Source of the DNA: Firmicutes bacterium UBA5774
GTDB taxonomy: Bacteria > Bacillota > Clostridia > Peptostreptococcales > Anaerovoracaceae
Reading direction: 5' to 3'
NCBI GenBank assembly: GCA_002418625.1
Contig: DIEM01000059.1
Location: 1 to 64,000, forward strand
Length of the DNA stretch: 64,000 nucleotides
Shown here: positions 1-8,398 of the stretch, piece after piece
Position numbering within the stretch: the stretch's first letter is position 1
How the letters are laid out: each line of letters opens with the position of its first letter
Program-made: the position numbers and the translations under genes
Notes under the pieces: model-generated
The model's database searches: none
Seen by the model: the letters and a program-made list of their open reading frames with translations, nothing else
What the model was told of the DNA's origin: nothing

Positions 1-1287
1 GACGCCGGCCAGGATATCCTTGTATCCGCCGCTGAAGGCCTCTGCGTTGCCGCGGACGCCAAGATTGCCGTCCAGCGCCGCTTTTGTAAGCATATCTGCT
101 TCCGCTACCAGTTTGCGTAATTCCTGAACCATATTTTTCATGCTTATGGATAAAATATCTTTAGGGGATTTTGGCGCAACCTCTATCGAAAGGTCTCCCT
201 TTGCAATTTTCTCTGCCGTTTCCGCCTGATCCCGAATATTGTTCACCATCTTGCCGAAGGCAATCGCCAGCTCACCGATCTCATCCTTCGTCGTTGCCCT
301 GACGTCGACGTCTATATCGCCTACCGCCAGAACTTCAGCCGCTTCAGCCAGTTTTCGAACCGGCTTGCTGATCATCCTGCCGAGCAGGAGCGCGCCTGCG
401 ATTCCAAAAGCAAATATCACAACAGAGATCCCCAGTATAATGAAGGTCAGGCTTTTAACGTCCGCAAGGAATTCACTTTCATAATTACCGATGCCAAGCG
501 CCCAATCAGTCCCGGGGATCGGCATGACCGCCGTCAGCCTGTTTTCTCCTGCCATAGCATAGTTTGCCATGCCGGAATTGCCGACGCCCAGCGCTTGATA
601 GGCGCTTCCGAATTCTGCCGTCGACCCGCCTGTTTCAATATCGGCAAAAACATTTCTCTGTGTCAGGACAAGTTCCGGATCCGGATGCGCAAATAATGTT
701 CCATCATTCGAGACAATGAACGCATAGCCTTTCTCTCCGATGCCCAGTTCGTTGGTGATTTCGTTCAAAGCGGTGCCGTCTCTCCTGCCTATCAATACGC
801 CGACGACTTTGCCCCCCGACTCGATTGGCGCGGCTTCCATCAGCACCGGAGTCCCGGTGACCTTGCTGATCAGGATGTCCGAAGTGTTCGCTTCGCCTTG
901 CAAAGCTTTTTGTATATAATCCCTGTCGCCAAGCTCTGAAATTTCACCGCTTAATATATAACGAGCCTTTCCATCAGGCGTCACGACAGCCATATCCAGA
1001 TAGCCAAGCCGTTCCACGTCTCCGGCCAATGCCCCCTGTTGTGTTGTCCAGTCCATGGTCTGGACCCTCGCCCTTTTTGCAACCTCCGATAAAACACCGA
1101 GCTGTGTCTGCGTGATCGCTTCGATTTTCTGCGCACTCTGTTTCGCGTACTCGAGCATCGATGATTCAGCTTGCTCGATGATTATGCCTGAACTGAGCTT
1201 GACCGAGATCACTCCCAGGGCGATCGTTACGATCAAGACCAGTGCGCCTACGAATAGCGCGATTTTTTTTGATAAATTCATGTTCAT
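1..1287 (-). CDS. methyl-accepting chemotaxis protein, N-terminal part (cut by window edge)
   Basis: Transmembrane chemoreceptor that would sense an extracellular ligand and control CheA. About 429 codons are visible and the reading frame is open to position 1, so the cytoplasmic signalling tip lies outside the window. Translating the minus strand gives a short cytoplasmic start (MNMNLSKK), a first membrane helix, a periplasmic Cache-type sensor domain of roughly 240 residues, a second membrane helix rich in Ile/Gly/Phe, and then HAMP sequence with the 'GELA' type motif followed by a second HAMP-like stretch. ATG at 1287 was chosen because a GGAGGAG ribosome site lies a few bases upstream. 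It is preceded by a sigma-28 promoter and separated from cheD by a terminator, so it is its own unit. The ligand cannot be told. Confidence 0.9.
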   Translation of the reverse strand, partial: MNMNLSKKIALFVGALVLIVTIALGVISVKLSSGIIIEQAESSMLEYAKQSAQKIEAITQTQLGVLSEVAKRARVQTMDWTTQQGALAGDVERLGYLDMAVVTPDGKARYILSGEISELGDRDYIQKALQGEANTSDILISKVTGTPVLMEAAPIESGGKVVGVLIGRRDGTALNEITNELGIGEKGYAFIVSNDGTLFAHPDPELVLTQRNVFADIETGGSTAEFGSAYQALGVGNSGMANYAMAGENRLTAVMPIPGTDWALGIGNYESEFLADVKSLTFIILGISVVIFAFGIAGALLLGRMISKPVRKLAEAAEVLAVGDIDVDVRATTKDEIGELAIAFGKMVNNIRDQAETAEKIAKGDLSIEVAPKSPKDILSISMKNMVQELRKLVAEADMLTKAALDGNLGVRGNAEAFSGGYKDILAGV

Positions 1288-1354
1288 AATTTTGACTCTC
1301 CTCCCACTTTTTAATTGTTCCCTTTTTGAATACCCCCAGCTTGTTGTTATCTAT

Positions 1355-1381
1355 ATATCGACATTCAGAATAAATACTTTA
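1355..1381 (-). promoter_or_regulatory. sigma-28 promoter of the chemoreceptor gene
   Basis: Read on the minus strand: TAAA, exactly 15 bases, then GTCGATAT, which differs from the classical GCCGATAT at one base. It lies about 70 bases upstream of the receptor ATG. Same spacing as five better matches elsewhere in the window. Confidence 0.75.
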
Positions 1382-1433
1382 CCGGTTTTCGACATTAATC
1401 GACAGGCAATTTTGTTGTTTCACCGGTATTTGA

Positions 1434-1466
1434 GTAAAAAAAACAGACGAATCAATGCTCGCCTGT
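1434..1466 (-). terminator. intrinsic terminator after cheD
   Basis: On the minus strand an 8-bp stem (ACAGGCGA pairing with TCGTCTGT, one G-U pair) with an 8-nt loop is followed by a run of eight or more T. It lies about 30 bases past the cheD stop and marks the end of the long flagellar operon. Confidence 0.8.
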
Positions 1467-1497
1467 CAATAATGCTGAAAATATGCTGTGTATTTTA

Positions 1498-1986
1498 CTA
1501 TAATTCTTTAAATATTCTATTCAATGATTGCACTTTCATGATACCGCTGACAAGATCGAAAAAAACCGTCCTTCCGTAATTCAAGCCGGTATCTTCGGCG
1601 ATAATTGGTATCCTGGCGTTTCTTAAAGCCGCTTTGACGCTCTGTACATTCCGCTCCCCGATCGCTCCGATCGCAGAGCCCTCCTGGACCGCGAACATCT
1701 GGGCGCCGCCGGCGATCTTTGCGGTCAGCCGCGCTGGATCGGCACCTGATATCCTGATTTTCTGAACAAGGTCGACAATCGCCGTATCGGCAAATTTCAT
1801 TCTGTTGATGCCCTGCGACGCAAACATACTGCTGTCCGGGAGCATGATATGGGCCAGGCCGCCGATCTGCGTCTGCTTGTCATACAAGCAGATACCGACG
1901 CACGAGCCCAGCGCATGCGTCACCAGCACATCAGGGCTTCGCCCCCATTTGTAATCCGAAATCCCCACCACGATCGCCTCACTCAT
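1498..1986 (-). CDS. cheD: chemoreceptor glutamine deamidase CheD
   Basis: CheD deamidates glutamines in the signalling domain of chemoreceptors and also binds CheC, raising CheC phosphatase activity. The 162-residue protein has the family's catalytic pair: Cys29 in the GSCVG motif and His46 in GGLAHIMLP. The length is normal. The ATG overlaps the cheC stop as ATGA, so the two are translationally coupled, consistent with a CheC-CheD complex. It is the last gene of the operon, followed by a strong terminator. Neither cheB nor cheW is in this window. Confidence 0.97.
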   Translation of the reverse strand: MSEAIVVGISDYKWGRSPDVLVTHALGSCVGICLYDKQTQIGGLAHIMLPDSSMFASQGINRMKFADTAIVDLVQKIRISGADPARLTAKIAGGAQMFAVQEGSAIGAIGERNVQSVKAALRNARIPIIAEDTGLNYGRTVFFDLVSGIMKVQSLNRIFKEL

Positions 1987-2600
1987 AGTTCAAGCCCCAG
2001 TCTTTCCATAATGGTCCTAAGCGTTTCGATCTCTGCAAACATGACGATATTGCTCCTCAAATGATGGAATTCTCCCATAAAGCTTTCCTCAATGAACATG
2101 ACCTTGTCCCCCAGCGTCCCGAACTCGATCAGCGGCACGCTCATCAGCGCGCCGGCCATGTCGATCGCTATGTATGGAATGGATATGTCTATCGTCAGCC
2201 CTGTTAGCGTCGATATCGAATTGATATACGAAGAAGACAGGATATTGCCGATCTCCTTGATTGCCGAAAGTTTCATCTCGCTGAGCTGATTTTCAACATC
2301 ATCCTCAGCGACCAGAATGTCCGTTATGCCTTTGGCGTCTTCCATATCGAGCAAGAACATGATCATGCCATTGGCTTCACCGCTGAAATTGACCAGAACG
2401 CCGACGGTCATGGCCTCCGGACCGCCAAGGTCATCTACAGCGCTGTCAAAATCGACGATCTTAACCTTCGGCAGCGTGATTTCCACCCGGTCATCCAGAA
2501 TGACGGCCAAGGCCGTCGCTGCGTTGCCTGCGCCTATATTGCCGATTTCCCGCAGCACATCGATCTGCGTATCATTGAGCTCTTCATAGTTCCTAAACAA
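1983..2600 (-). CDS. cheC: CheY-P phosphatase CheC
   Basis: CheC removes phosphate from CheY-P and works with CheD in receptor adaptation. Both active-site motifs of the family are present: E18/N21 in EIGNIGAGN and E116/N119 in EIGNILSSS, counted from the start chosen here. I chose TTG at 2600 because a GAGGTGG ribosome site sits 4 nt upstream and the protein then begins MFRNYEELNDTQID, as family members do. An upstream start at 2651 would add 17 residues and overlap the ComFB gene. With TTG the protein is 205 residues. The stop overlaps the cheD start. Confidence 0.93.
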   Translation of the reverse strand: MFRNYEELNDTQIDVLREIGNIGAGNAATALAVILDDRVEITLPKVKIVDFDSAVDDLGGPEAMTVGVLVNFSGEANGMIMFLLDMEDAKGITDILVAEDDVENQLSEMKLSAIKEIGNILSSSYINSISTLTGLTIDISIPYIAIDMAGALMSVPLIEFGTLGDKVMFIEESFMGEFHHLRSNIVMFAEIETLRTIMERLGLEL

Positions 2601-2614
2601 AATACCACCTCGCC

Positions 2615-3106
2615 TCAGCCGTGTCTCGGACCGGCCTTCACTCTGACGCACGCTTTTGTGATCGCTGCCAGCACATCCGTTTCATATTGCTTTTTATAGA
2701 TATTTATTTGTGTATACTGCTTGCCTTTATTTGTCGTGATATATTTCTGCGGCAGCATGTTCAGCGCCAGGGCCGCTATATCGTTTGTGCAGATCGGACA
2801 GGTGCATACATTCATTCTTTCCATGACTTCATGGATATTTTCCATGACCAGCTGCTCGGCAAGATTGATGAGCTGCGTATTGTCTTCCGGAGATTGCTCC
2901 CGCTGGCACGCGATCCTGATTTTCTCTTCGTTTTCAACGGACATCCCGGCCTCCTCGGACAGGCCTTCGACATTGCTGTCCGGAGCCTCCTTTGTTCCCT
3001 CCTGTTGCAGAGCCTCCCGGGCTTCTTCCACTTCTGTGCCCTCCGGGTTTTCTTCCTTTGAAATCATTTTTAAAACATGCTCGGTTTTATTGGTTTTTTT
3101 TGCCAT
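2615..3106 (-). CDS. ComFB-domain protein (possible cyclic-dinucleotide receptor)
   Basis: 163 residues. The first ~80 are acidic and look disordered. Residues ~80-158 match the ComFB (late competence) family, including the cysteine cluster C101-x-C103-xx-C106 (motif CTCPICTNDIAALALN) and the LPxxYxTT region. B. subtilis ComFB is about 98 residues and has no settled function, and cyanobacterial ComFB proteins have been reported to bind cyclic dinucleotides. Here it sits in a flagellar operon next to a PilZ gene, which fits a second-messenger role in motility, but that is inference. The start overlaps the parA end by 20 bases. The cysteines could hold zinc. Confidence 0.8.
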   Translation of the reverse strand: MAKKTNKTEHVLKMISKEENPEGTEVEEAREALQQEGTKEAPDSNVEGLSEEAGMSVENEEKIRIACQREQSPEDNTQLINLAEQLVMENIHEVMERMNVCTCPICTNDIAALALNMLPQKYITTNKGKQYTQINIYKKQYETDVLAAITKACVRVKAGPRHG

Positions 3107-3875
3107 TTCGGATCATCCCCTCCCGTTCCAGTAATTCATCTATAAAACATCTGTAATCAAATGTCGAATTGGACTTGGCTGAGTGCCTGTAAACACTTGC
3201 TCCATGGGCCGGCGCTTCAGCCACGGCCACCGAAGACCTTATTTTGGCATCAAAAACGACTGTACCCAGTTCCCCGGCGATCGTTTCCGCCATTTCAGAC
3301 ACGTCCCGGGTCAGAAGTCTTCGCTTGTCATACTTGTTAAGCAGGATCCCAAGGACCGCAATGCCCGGATTGTAGTACTTCCGGACCAGCTCAATCGTTT
3401 CCCGGAGCTGCGAGATCCCAAGCAGGCTCAATATTTCAGGCACCATCGGTATGATCAGGTTATCCGTCGCCGTATACGCATTGACCGTCAGCACGTTCAA
3501 TGCGGGCGGTGTATCGATTATTATAAAATCATAATTGTTTACGATCGGTGCAATACCGTTTCTGAGAAGGTACTCCCGGCCGATATTGTTGAATTCGAGC
3601 TCGGCGCTGCTTAACAGGATATTCGAGGGAATGACGTCGATGCCATTGCTCCTCTGTATCACTTCCTCAGCCGGCTGCGATCCCTTCATGAGTTCGTAGA
3701 CCGTTGGGCTGTTCTCGATTTCCGCCCCGAGGCAGAAGCCCAGATTCCCCTGCGGATCCAAATCGATCGCAAGCACTTTGTAACCCTTCTCTTCAAGACC
3801 GCTGACGATGGCGCTGGCGGTCGAAGTCTTGCCGACGCCGCCCTTCTGATTGGTCACGGCTATGATCTTGGCCAT
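3087..3875 (-). CDS. ParA/MinD-family ATPase in the flagellar operon
   Basis: 262 residues from the ATG at 3875, which has AGGAGGG upstream. A longer reading from 3965 would overlap the PilZ gene and add 30 residues unlike the family. The protein opens with a deviant Walker A box (KGGVGKT, residues 11-17), then DLDPQGNLG and a Walker B IDTPP motif, as in Soj/ParA ATPases. No parB-like gene is adjacent. Clostridial flagellar operons often carry FlhG, a related ATPase that sets flagellar number and place, but FlhG normally follows flhF, which is absent here. This could be a cargo-positioning ATPase for flagella or chemoreceptor arrays, and the role is unproven. Confidence 0.88.
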   Translation of the reverse strand: MAKIIAVTNQKGGVGKTSTASAIVSGLEEKGYKVLAIDLDPQGNLGFCLGAEIENSPTVYELMKGSQPAEEVIQRSNGIDVIPSNILLSSAELEFNNIGREYLLRNGIAPIVNNYDFIIIDTPPALNVLTVNAYTATDNLIIPMVPEILSLLGISQLRETIELVRKYYNPGIAVLGILLNKYDKRRLLTRDVSEMAETIAGELGTVVFDAKIRSSVAVAEAPAHGASVYRHSAKSNSTFDYRCFIDELLEREGMIRNGKKNQ

Positions 3876-3891
3876 TATTTTCCCTCCTGTA

Positions 3892-4539
3892 TCAATAAGC
3901 GTGGTGTGTGTCTTCCTTATGTATCTTTCTGTAGTTTTCAAGCTCGATCTTGAAGACGTATTCACAGATGCTTTCCTGTTGATGATTGGTCAGATTAACG
4001 AATTTACAGCCGTATCTGTATCGATAGCCTCTCTTCATTCTTTCCGCTTCTTTTCTGACGACGACGGCTTCCAGTATGAAAGGCGCCCTGCTTTGAGTGA
4101 ATTCGAAATACAGCAGCTGTCCTTTAAGGAATACCCTGTTTGAATAGAAGCATATGCCGCCGACACTGATATCGCGTGCCTGCATTTCGTCATTGACCAG
4201 CAAGCCGCGTTTGCTTCTGTTGCTTTTATATGCCTTGAGGATCCTGCTCTTGAAGTCCGTCCTGACCTTGACATTCTCGCGTCTGTCCTGTTTTTCTTCA
4301 TAATCGAGAATATCCAGCTTGATTTGCAGTTCTGTCGAGATCGTCACTCTGCCTTCCATGATCACTATTCCGTCATCCATATATCCGACCGCCTTGATGA
4401 TCGCCTTATGCTCGACGCGCGGCAGGTCATGTCCGTTCAGGATCAGCCGATTTCCTTCGATATCATAATCTTTTGTCGAAAAGATGATATCCTTGTCAAC
4501 TGAGCAGATATCGACTTTAATGTATTTCCCTTCTTTCAT
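3892..4539 (-). CDS. YcgR/MotI-like PilZ protein, putative c-di-GMP flagellar brake
   Basis: 215 residues: an N-terminal YcgR-type beta domain (~1-85) and a C-terminal PilZ domain (~86-205). In YcgR and B. subtilis MotI this architecture binds c-di-GMP and slows the flagellar motor. The second binding motif DxSxxG is intact (DISVGG, 123-128). The first, normally RxxxR, reads R87-ENV-K91, so the second arginine is a lysine. Binding may be weaker or shifted. GGAGG lies 8 nt before the ATG. Upstream neighbour is fapA and downstream is the ParA gene. An HD-GYP phosphodiesterase gene is elsewhere in the window. Confidence 0.87.
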   Translation of the reverse strand: MKEGKYIKVDICSVDKDIIFSTKDYDIEGNRLILNGHDLPRVEHKAIIKAVGYMDDGIVIMEGRVTISTELQIKLDILDYEEKQDRRENVKVRTDFKSRILKAYKSNRSKRGLLVNDEMQARDISVGGICFYSNRVFLKGQLLYFEFTQSRAPFILEAVVVRKEAERMKRGYRYRYGCKFVNLTNHQQESICEYVFKIELENYRKIHKEDTHHAY

Positions 4540-4575
4540 ATCCCCGCCTCCTTTTCTTGAAATGCCCCCGAATGA

Positions 4576-5979
4576 TCACAGGGTATTCTGCACGATTTGA
4601 TCGTCGAACCAGTAGATCCTGCAATGCTCTATATTATCCAGACTGAACTGGAACCGGTTGTCTCCGAAGTATATGCGCACACCTTGATAGATTTTTCTCT
4701 TGCATGTGATGAATCCCGGATAGACTATAAATTCCCTCCGCTTCAGCAGTTCGATCTCCTCATTGAGCTCTCCCGCCTTTTCGGTCTGGAATTGGATCTG
4801 CTGCTTCAATGATATGAGCTGCTCGATCGCGTCGATGCCCAACCGGCCGCTTTCAGCCTGTTTGCCAAGCCTTGCCGCAGTATCCACAAGACTGTTTACA
4901 TTATTGGCGATCGCGTCCTGCTCCTTTTCGAGTTCCGCAATCCTTCGCTCATCAATGGTTCTGATACCCATGAACTCAATCTTTGTAGGCCGCTCATGCA
5001 GATTGCCGATATCCCTGACGCGGAGTTCCCCTCCCAGCATGGTGCTCCCTCCGATCAGAACCTCTTTTGTCCCGGTCAGAATGATGTCCCCGCTGCATCT
5101 GATGTCGCTGTCAATAATATAATCGGCCATGATGCTGCCATCGACTTCAATGATCGCGTTTTCTATATACTTGCAGGTCAGGCCGCCTCCTGCGATAATT
5201 TTATTTTTACCGTCGCCGTTTATGCCGTTCATCACATGAAGGCTTCCGCCGGCCTCAACGGTTGCATCTTCGATGACGCCCCTGATTATTATATTGCCGC
5301 CGGCTTTGACCGCAATGCCGTTGCAGACATCTCCGCCGACTGTGATATCTCCGCTGAAATTCACATTGCCTGTTATATTGTTTACGCTGGAGCGGATCTG
5401 GAGCATTTCGCTGATATCGATCCTGCTTCCCGCGAAACGGACAAGGCCGTCGCAATCCGCAATCAGATGGGTGCCTTCGTCGTCGACTGAAGTATTCTCT
5501 CCCTGCGGGACCGCCGCTTCTTTGCCCTGCATTGCCGGAATGACCTTCCCGAAAACATCCATTCCGTCCGTCCCCTGTCCGGGAGCGATGATGTCGCACA
5601 GGATCCTGCCCTTTTCCGTTAATTGGAAATAGTCGATATTCTTATAATCGACCGTTCCTTCTTCAGTATATTCAGGCTCGTACTCCTTGTCCTTCTTCAC
5701 ATGAAACTCGATCCGGCCATTTTCACCGCTGATCGGATTGAGTCCTTTGGCGGCTTCCATCCTGAATGCGTATACCGGTGTCGCAGCAAGCTTTTCCACT
5801 ACGGCCTCCCTGATGCCGTATGTGACGCCATGCGCAGCCAGGGCCTCCAGCATTTCCTCCCTGGTGGCCGGCGCCTCTTCATCGGCCGGCTTTTCCAGCT
5901 TGATATATGCGGTCATGCCGTCTCCGCTGATCTGAACCTCGATATTCCTGTTGATTCCCGTGATCTTACTTTCTTCCAT
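4576..5979 (-). CDS. FapA family protein (DUF342, flagellar assembly protein A)
   Basis: 467 residues. The N-terminal ~90 residues form the DUF342 head. The middle (~150-330) is rich in short Gly/Val/Ile repeats typical of a right-handed beta-helix. Residues ~340-410 form a charged coiled coil (ELEKEQDAIANNVNSLV region). FapA-family proteins are common in clostridial and vibrio motility loci and have been linked to polar targeting, but the biochemical role is unclear. GAGGG precedes the ATG. It lies between the rod gene flgG and the PilZ gene, so it is co-transcribed with flagellar genes. Confidence 0.87.
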   Translation of the reverse strand: MEESKITGINRNIEVQISGDGMTAYIKLEKPADEEAPATREEMLEALAAHGVTYGIREAVVEKLAATPVYAFRMEAAKGLNPISGENGRIEFHVKKDKEYEPEYTEEGTVDYKNIDYFQLTEKGRILCDIIAPGQGTDGMDVFGKVIPAMQGKEAAVPQGENTSVDDEGTHLIADCDGLVRFAGSRIDISEMLQIRSSVNNITGNVNFSGDITVGGDVCNGIAVKAGGNIIIRGVIEDATVEAGGSLHVMNGINGDGKNKIIAGGGLTCKYIENAIIEVDGSIMADYIIDSDIRCSGDIILTGTKEVLIGGSTMLGGELRVRDIGNLHERPTKIEFMGIRTIDERRIAELEKEQDAIANNVNSLVDTAARLGKQAESGRLGIDAIEQLISLKQQIQFQTEKAGELNEEIELLKRREFIVYPGFITCKRKIYQGVRIYFGDNRFQFSLDNIEHCRIYWFDDQIVQNTL

Positions 5980-6008
5980 CTTTCCCTCGGAATAATAATA
6001 TAATCGCC

Positions 6009-6749
6009 TTATCTGAGCTGGTTGACTATTTTTTCGATATCATCCGCGACCTGGACCATTCTTGAATTCAGCGAGAACGCCCTGGAGGCCTCGATGACCT
6101 TCACCATTTCCTTTGATATGTCGACAGCCGACGATTCGAGAAAGCCGTTCTTAACAGTGGCGGCGGTGGCGGCATCATCCTCGCCGGCAGCCTGCGCTTC
6201 GCCTGCGGCTTCCAGAGCAGCGAATTTATTTCCTCCGACAGGCTGAAGCGCGAATTTATTGGCAAATGTATAAATTCCTATAACGGATGGATCGAAGCTG
6301 CGATTGCCCGTTGTTTCATCCGCTATAAGCGTCACATGATCGCCTTCGGCGTTCAGAACGCGTTCTCCCGACGCAGTCACAACATAGATGTCGCTTCCGT
6401 CCGCGCTTAATTTGAAACTTCCGTCTCTCGTATAATACACAGATTCGTCAGTTTGGCTTTCAACCGCGAAAAACCCCTCGCCGAGGATCGCGCAATCCGT
6501 TTCGATCCCGGTCTGCATGAGCGAGCCCTGGGTGAAATCGATGGCCGTTTTGCCAACTTTCACACCAGCTCCGCAATTGACCGGCTCAAGCGCCTTGCTG
6601 TTGATATTCTGGTAAAGCAGGTCGGCAAATCCGGCATGCTGGGGTTTGTAAGCGGTCGTGGCTGCGTTTGCCATGTTGTTTGCCAGGATGTCCATATTGG
6701 ATTGCTGTGTCATCAGCCCGGAGGCTGCGGAATAAAATCCTCTTATCAT
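6009..6749 (-). CDS. flgG: flagellar basal-body rod protein FlgG (FlhP type)
   Basis: 246 residues with the rod/hook signatures: N-terminal MIRGFYSAASGLMTQQ with the NMANAAT motif, and C-terminal SSAVDISKEMVKVIEASRAF with a helical tail. Distal rod component outside the membrane. Bacillus has a tandem pair (flhO, flhP) placed after the sigma gene, as here, and this is the second of the pair. An alanine/aspartate-rich insert (~residues 180-200) is unlike its neighbour. Exact FlgF versus FlgG assignment from sequence alone is uncertain. Confidence 0.9.
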   Translation of the reverse strand: MIRGFYSAASGLMTQQSNMDILANNMANAATTAYKPQHAGFADLLYQNINSKALEPVNCGAGVKVGKTAIDFTQGSLMQTGIETDCAILGEGFFAVESQTDESVYYTRDGSFKLSADGSDIYVVTASGERVLNAEGDHVTLIADETTGNRSFDPSVIGIYTFANKFALQPVGGNKFAALEAAGEAQAAGEDDAATAATVKNGFLESSAVDISKEMVKVIEASRAFSLNSRMVQVADDIEKIVNQLR

Positions 6750-6769
6750 CTGTTTCTTCCCCTTTCAAT

Positions 6770-7531
6770 CTATACGAGCTTGCCGATCTGGTTGGCTGTG
6801 ATCTCATTGATCCTGTCAAATATCTTGATGATCTGGCTGCACGACTGGAAATGATTCTGTCCTGCCATGACGCTGCTCATTTCCTGCGCAAGGTTGACAT
6901 TCGATCTTTCAACAACGCCCTGCAATACGACGTTTGAATTCTCTTCAGCCTGGTCATATCCGCCGCCGCTGGTGAATATACTGCCGGCGACCTGATCCAT
7001 ACTGTCCTTGTCGGACGGAAGAGCCAGAAGCAGCTTATCCTGCTCATCCTCGCCGACATAGATCGTTCCGGCTCTATCAACCTTGAATTCCGTGGTTTCG
7101 AGCTGTATCTTGCCATTGCTGTCATTCAGAACATAGCCTGCGCCCGGAAGAACGAGATAGCCTTCTGCATCGATCTCAAACTGACCGTTTCTTGTCAGAT
7201 AATCCGTTCCCTGTTCATTTTGAACGACGAAAAAGCCCTCTCCCTGTATCGCCATGTCCACATTCCTGCCGGTTGCCTCAAAATTTCCCTGAGCGAAATT
7301 CGTATATTCAGTTTCACTTATATTCATATAGGTGCTGCTTCCGACTGTCGAGCCTTCTCCTCCCTTTGAGGCATTGAGCCTTGAAAGGAGATGGTCCCCG
7401 AAAGTGGACCCAACGGTTGTCTGGCTCTTGAAGCCCACAGTTGTTGCATTTGCGATATTGTTCGACATCATGCTGATGTTCTTCTGCTGGGTCAGCAATC
7501 CCGAAGCCGCTGTATAAAATCCTCTTTCCAT
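6770..7531 (-). CDS. flgF: flagellar basal-body rod protein FlgF/FlgG (FlhO type)
   Basis: 253 residues from the ATG at 7531, with GGAGG 6 nt upstream. A TTG two codons earlier is less likely. It shows the rod signature MERGFYTAASGLLTQQ with NNIANATTVGFKS, the central GEGFFVVQ motif and the C-terminal SNVNLAQEMSSVMAGQ motif. It is exported by the flagellar type III apparatus and assembled into the rod. It follows the sigma-28 gene and precedes a second rod gene, the same layout as flhO-flhP in B. subtilis. Confidence 0.9.
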   Translation of the reverse strand: MERGFYTAASGLLTQQKNISMMSNNIANATTVGFKSQTTVGSTFGDHLLSRLNASKGGEGSTVGSSTYMNISETEYTNFAQGNFEATGRNVDMAIQGEGFFVVQNEQGTDYLTRNGQFEIDAEGYLVLPGAGYVLNDSNGKIQLETTEFKVDRAGTIYVGEDEQDKLLLALPSDKDSMDQVAGSIFTSGGGYDQAEENSNVVLQGVVERSNVNLAQEMSSVMAGQNHFQSCSQIIKIFDRINEITANQIGKLV

Positions 7532-7592
7532 TTCCAACCTCCATATTCAGCATACTGTTATTTCAATCTAAGATCGATTTATTGTGATATTT

Positions 7593-8360
7593 TTAATAGC
7601 TGTTCATCCGATGCTTCATTTTTACGATCGCGGCTGAATGGATCTGCGATACCCGTGACTCACTGATATTCAATATCGTCGCAATTTCCTTCAACTTAAG
7701 GCTTTCATAATAATATAGGGAAATGACTTGCCTTTCTCTTTCATTGAGAAGGTCTATCGCCTCGCCGAGCTTGTCCCGCAGCTCGTTGTAAAGGAGCTCC
7801 CCTTCAGGCGAATGGTTCTGGCTTTCGTTGACATTGAGAGGCGTCGCCTTCATCATGCTTTCATAAACGATCTCCTCGTATGACAATATGATCGAATTAT
7901 GCCTCTGCTCCAGGACTTTTTCAAGATGCATCACTGTTATGCCCATTCGTTCGGCAATCTGCGCCTGGGTCGGCTCACAGCCGTTTTCGCAATATAATTG
8001 CTCAAATACATCGTCGAGCTCCTTAGCCAGGTTGCGCTGGTTTCTGGGCACCCAATCCTGCTTTCTCATGAAATCGATGACGGCTCCCCTGATTTTTATA
8101 GAAGCAAATGTCTCGAATTTATTCCCGATCGTAGGGTCGAACTTTTCAACCGCATCGATCAGCGCAACGATCCCCTGGTTGATCATGTCGTCCAGCTGTC
8201 CGAAATTGTTGTAGCTTCCGCGAAAGCGAAGCACGATCTTTTTAACGATGCCGGTATACAGAAGGACGATCTCGTTTCTCGCTTCGATGCTGGCGTTGGC
8301 TTTATATGCCATCCATTGCTCCATATATCTGTCGTCCGCTTCCTGAATTGCTGCTTCCAT
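7593..8360 (-). CDS. fliA: RNA polymerase sigma factor sigma-28 (FliA/SigD)
   Basis: 255 residues with sigma region 2 (NQGIVALIDAVEKFDP and KFETFASIKIRGAVIDFMR), region 3, and region 4 (LNERERQVISLYYYE ... ISESRVSQIHSAAIVKMK). It directs transcription of late flagellar, flagellin and chemotaxis genes. Its recognition sites (TAAA-N15-GCCGATA) occur at six places in this window. It is held inactive by FlgM, encoded at 27441. AAGGAGGTG precedes the ATG. It sits inside the early operon directly after flhA, where flhF, flhG and chemotaxis genes would often stand. Confidence 0.97.
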   Translation of the reverse strand: MEAAIQEADDRYMEQWMAYKANASIEARNEIVLLYTGIVKKIVLRFRGSYNNFGQLDDMINQGIVALIDAVEKFDPTIGNKFETFASIKIRGAVIDFMRKQDWVPRNQRNLAKELDDVFEQLYCENGCEPTQAQIAERMGITVMHLEKVLEQRHNSIILSYEEIVYESMMKATPLNVNESQNHSPEGELLYNELRDKLGEAIDLLNERERQVISLYYYESLKLKEIATILNISESRVSQIHSAAIVKMKHRMNSY

Positions 8361-8398
8361 TCAATACACCTCCTTCTCTAAAATTTCTTTTGGCCGCC

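Noticed and set aside
1357..1404. Spo0A boxes upstream of the receptor gene
   Set aside because: One exact and two near TGTCGAA motifs occur on the minus strand, but one is the -10 of the sigma-28 promoter, so the cluster is less convincing.
1983..2651. CheC start at 2651
   Set aside because: It would overlap the ComFB gene and add 17 residues not seen in CheC; the TTG at 2600 has a good ribosome site.
3876..3965. N-terminal extension of the ParA-like protein
   Set aside because: Overlaps the PilZ gene and lacks family similarity; AGGAGGG favours ATG 3875.
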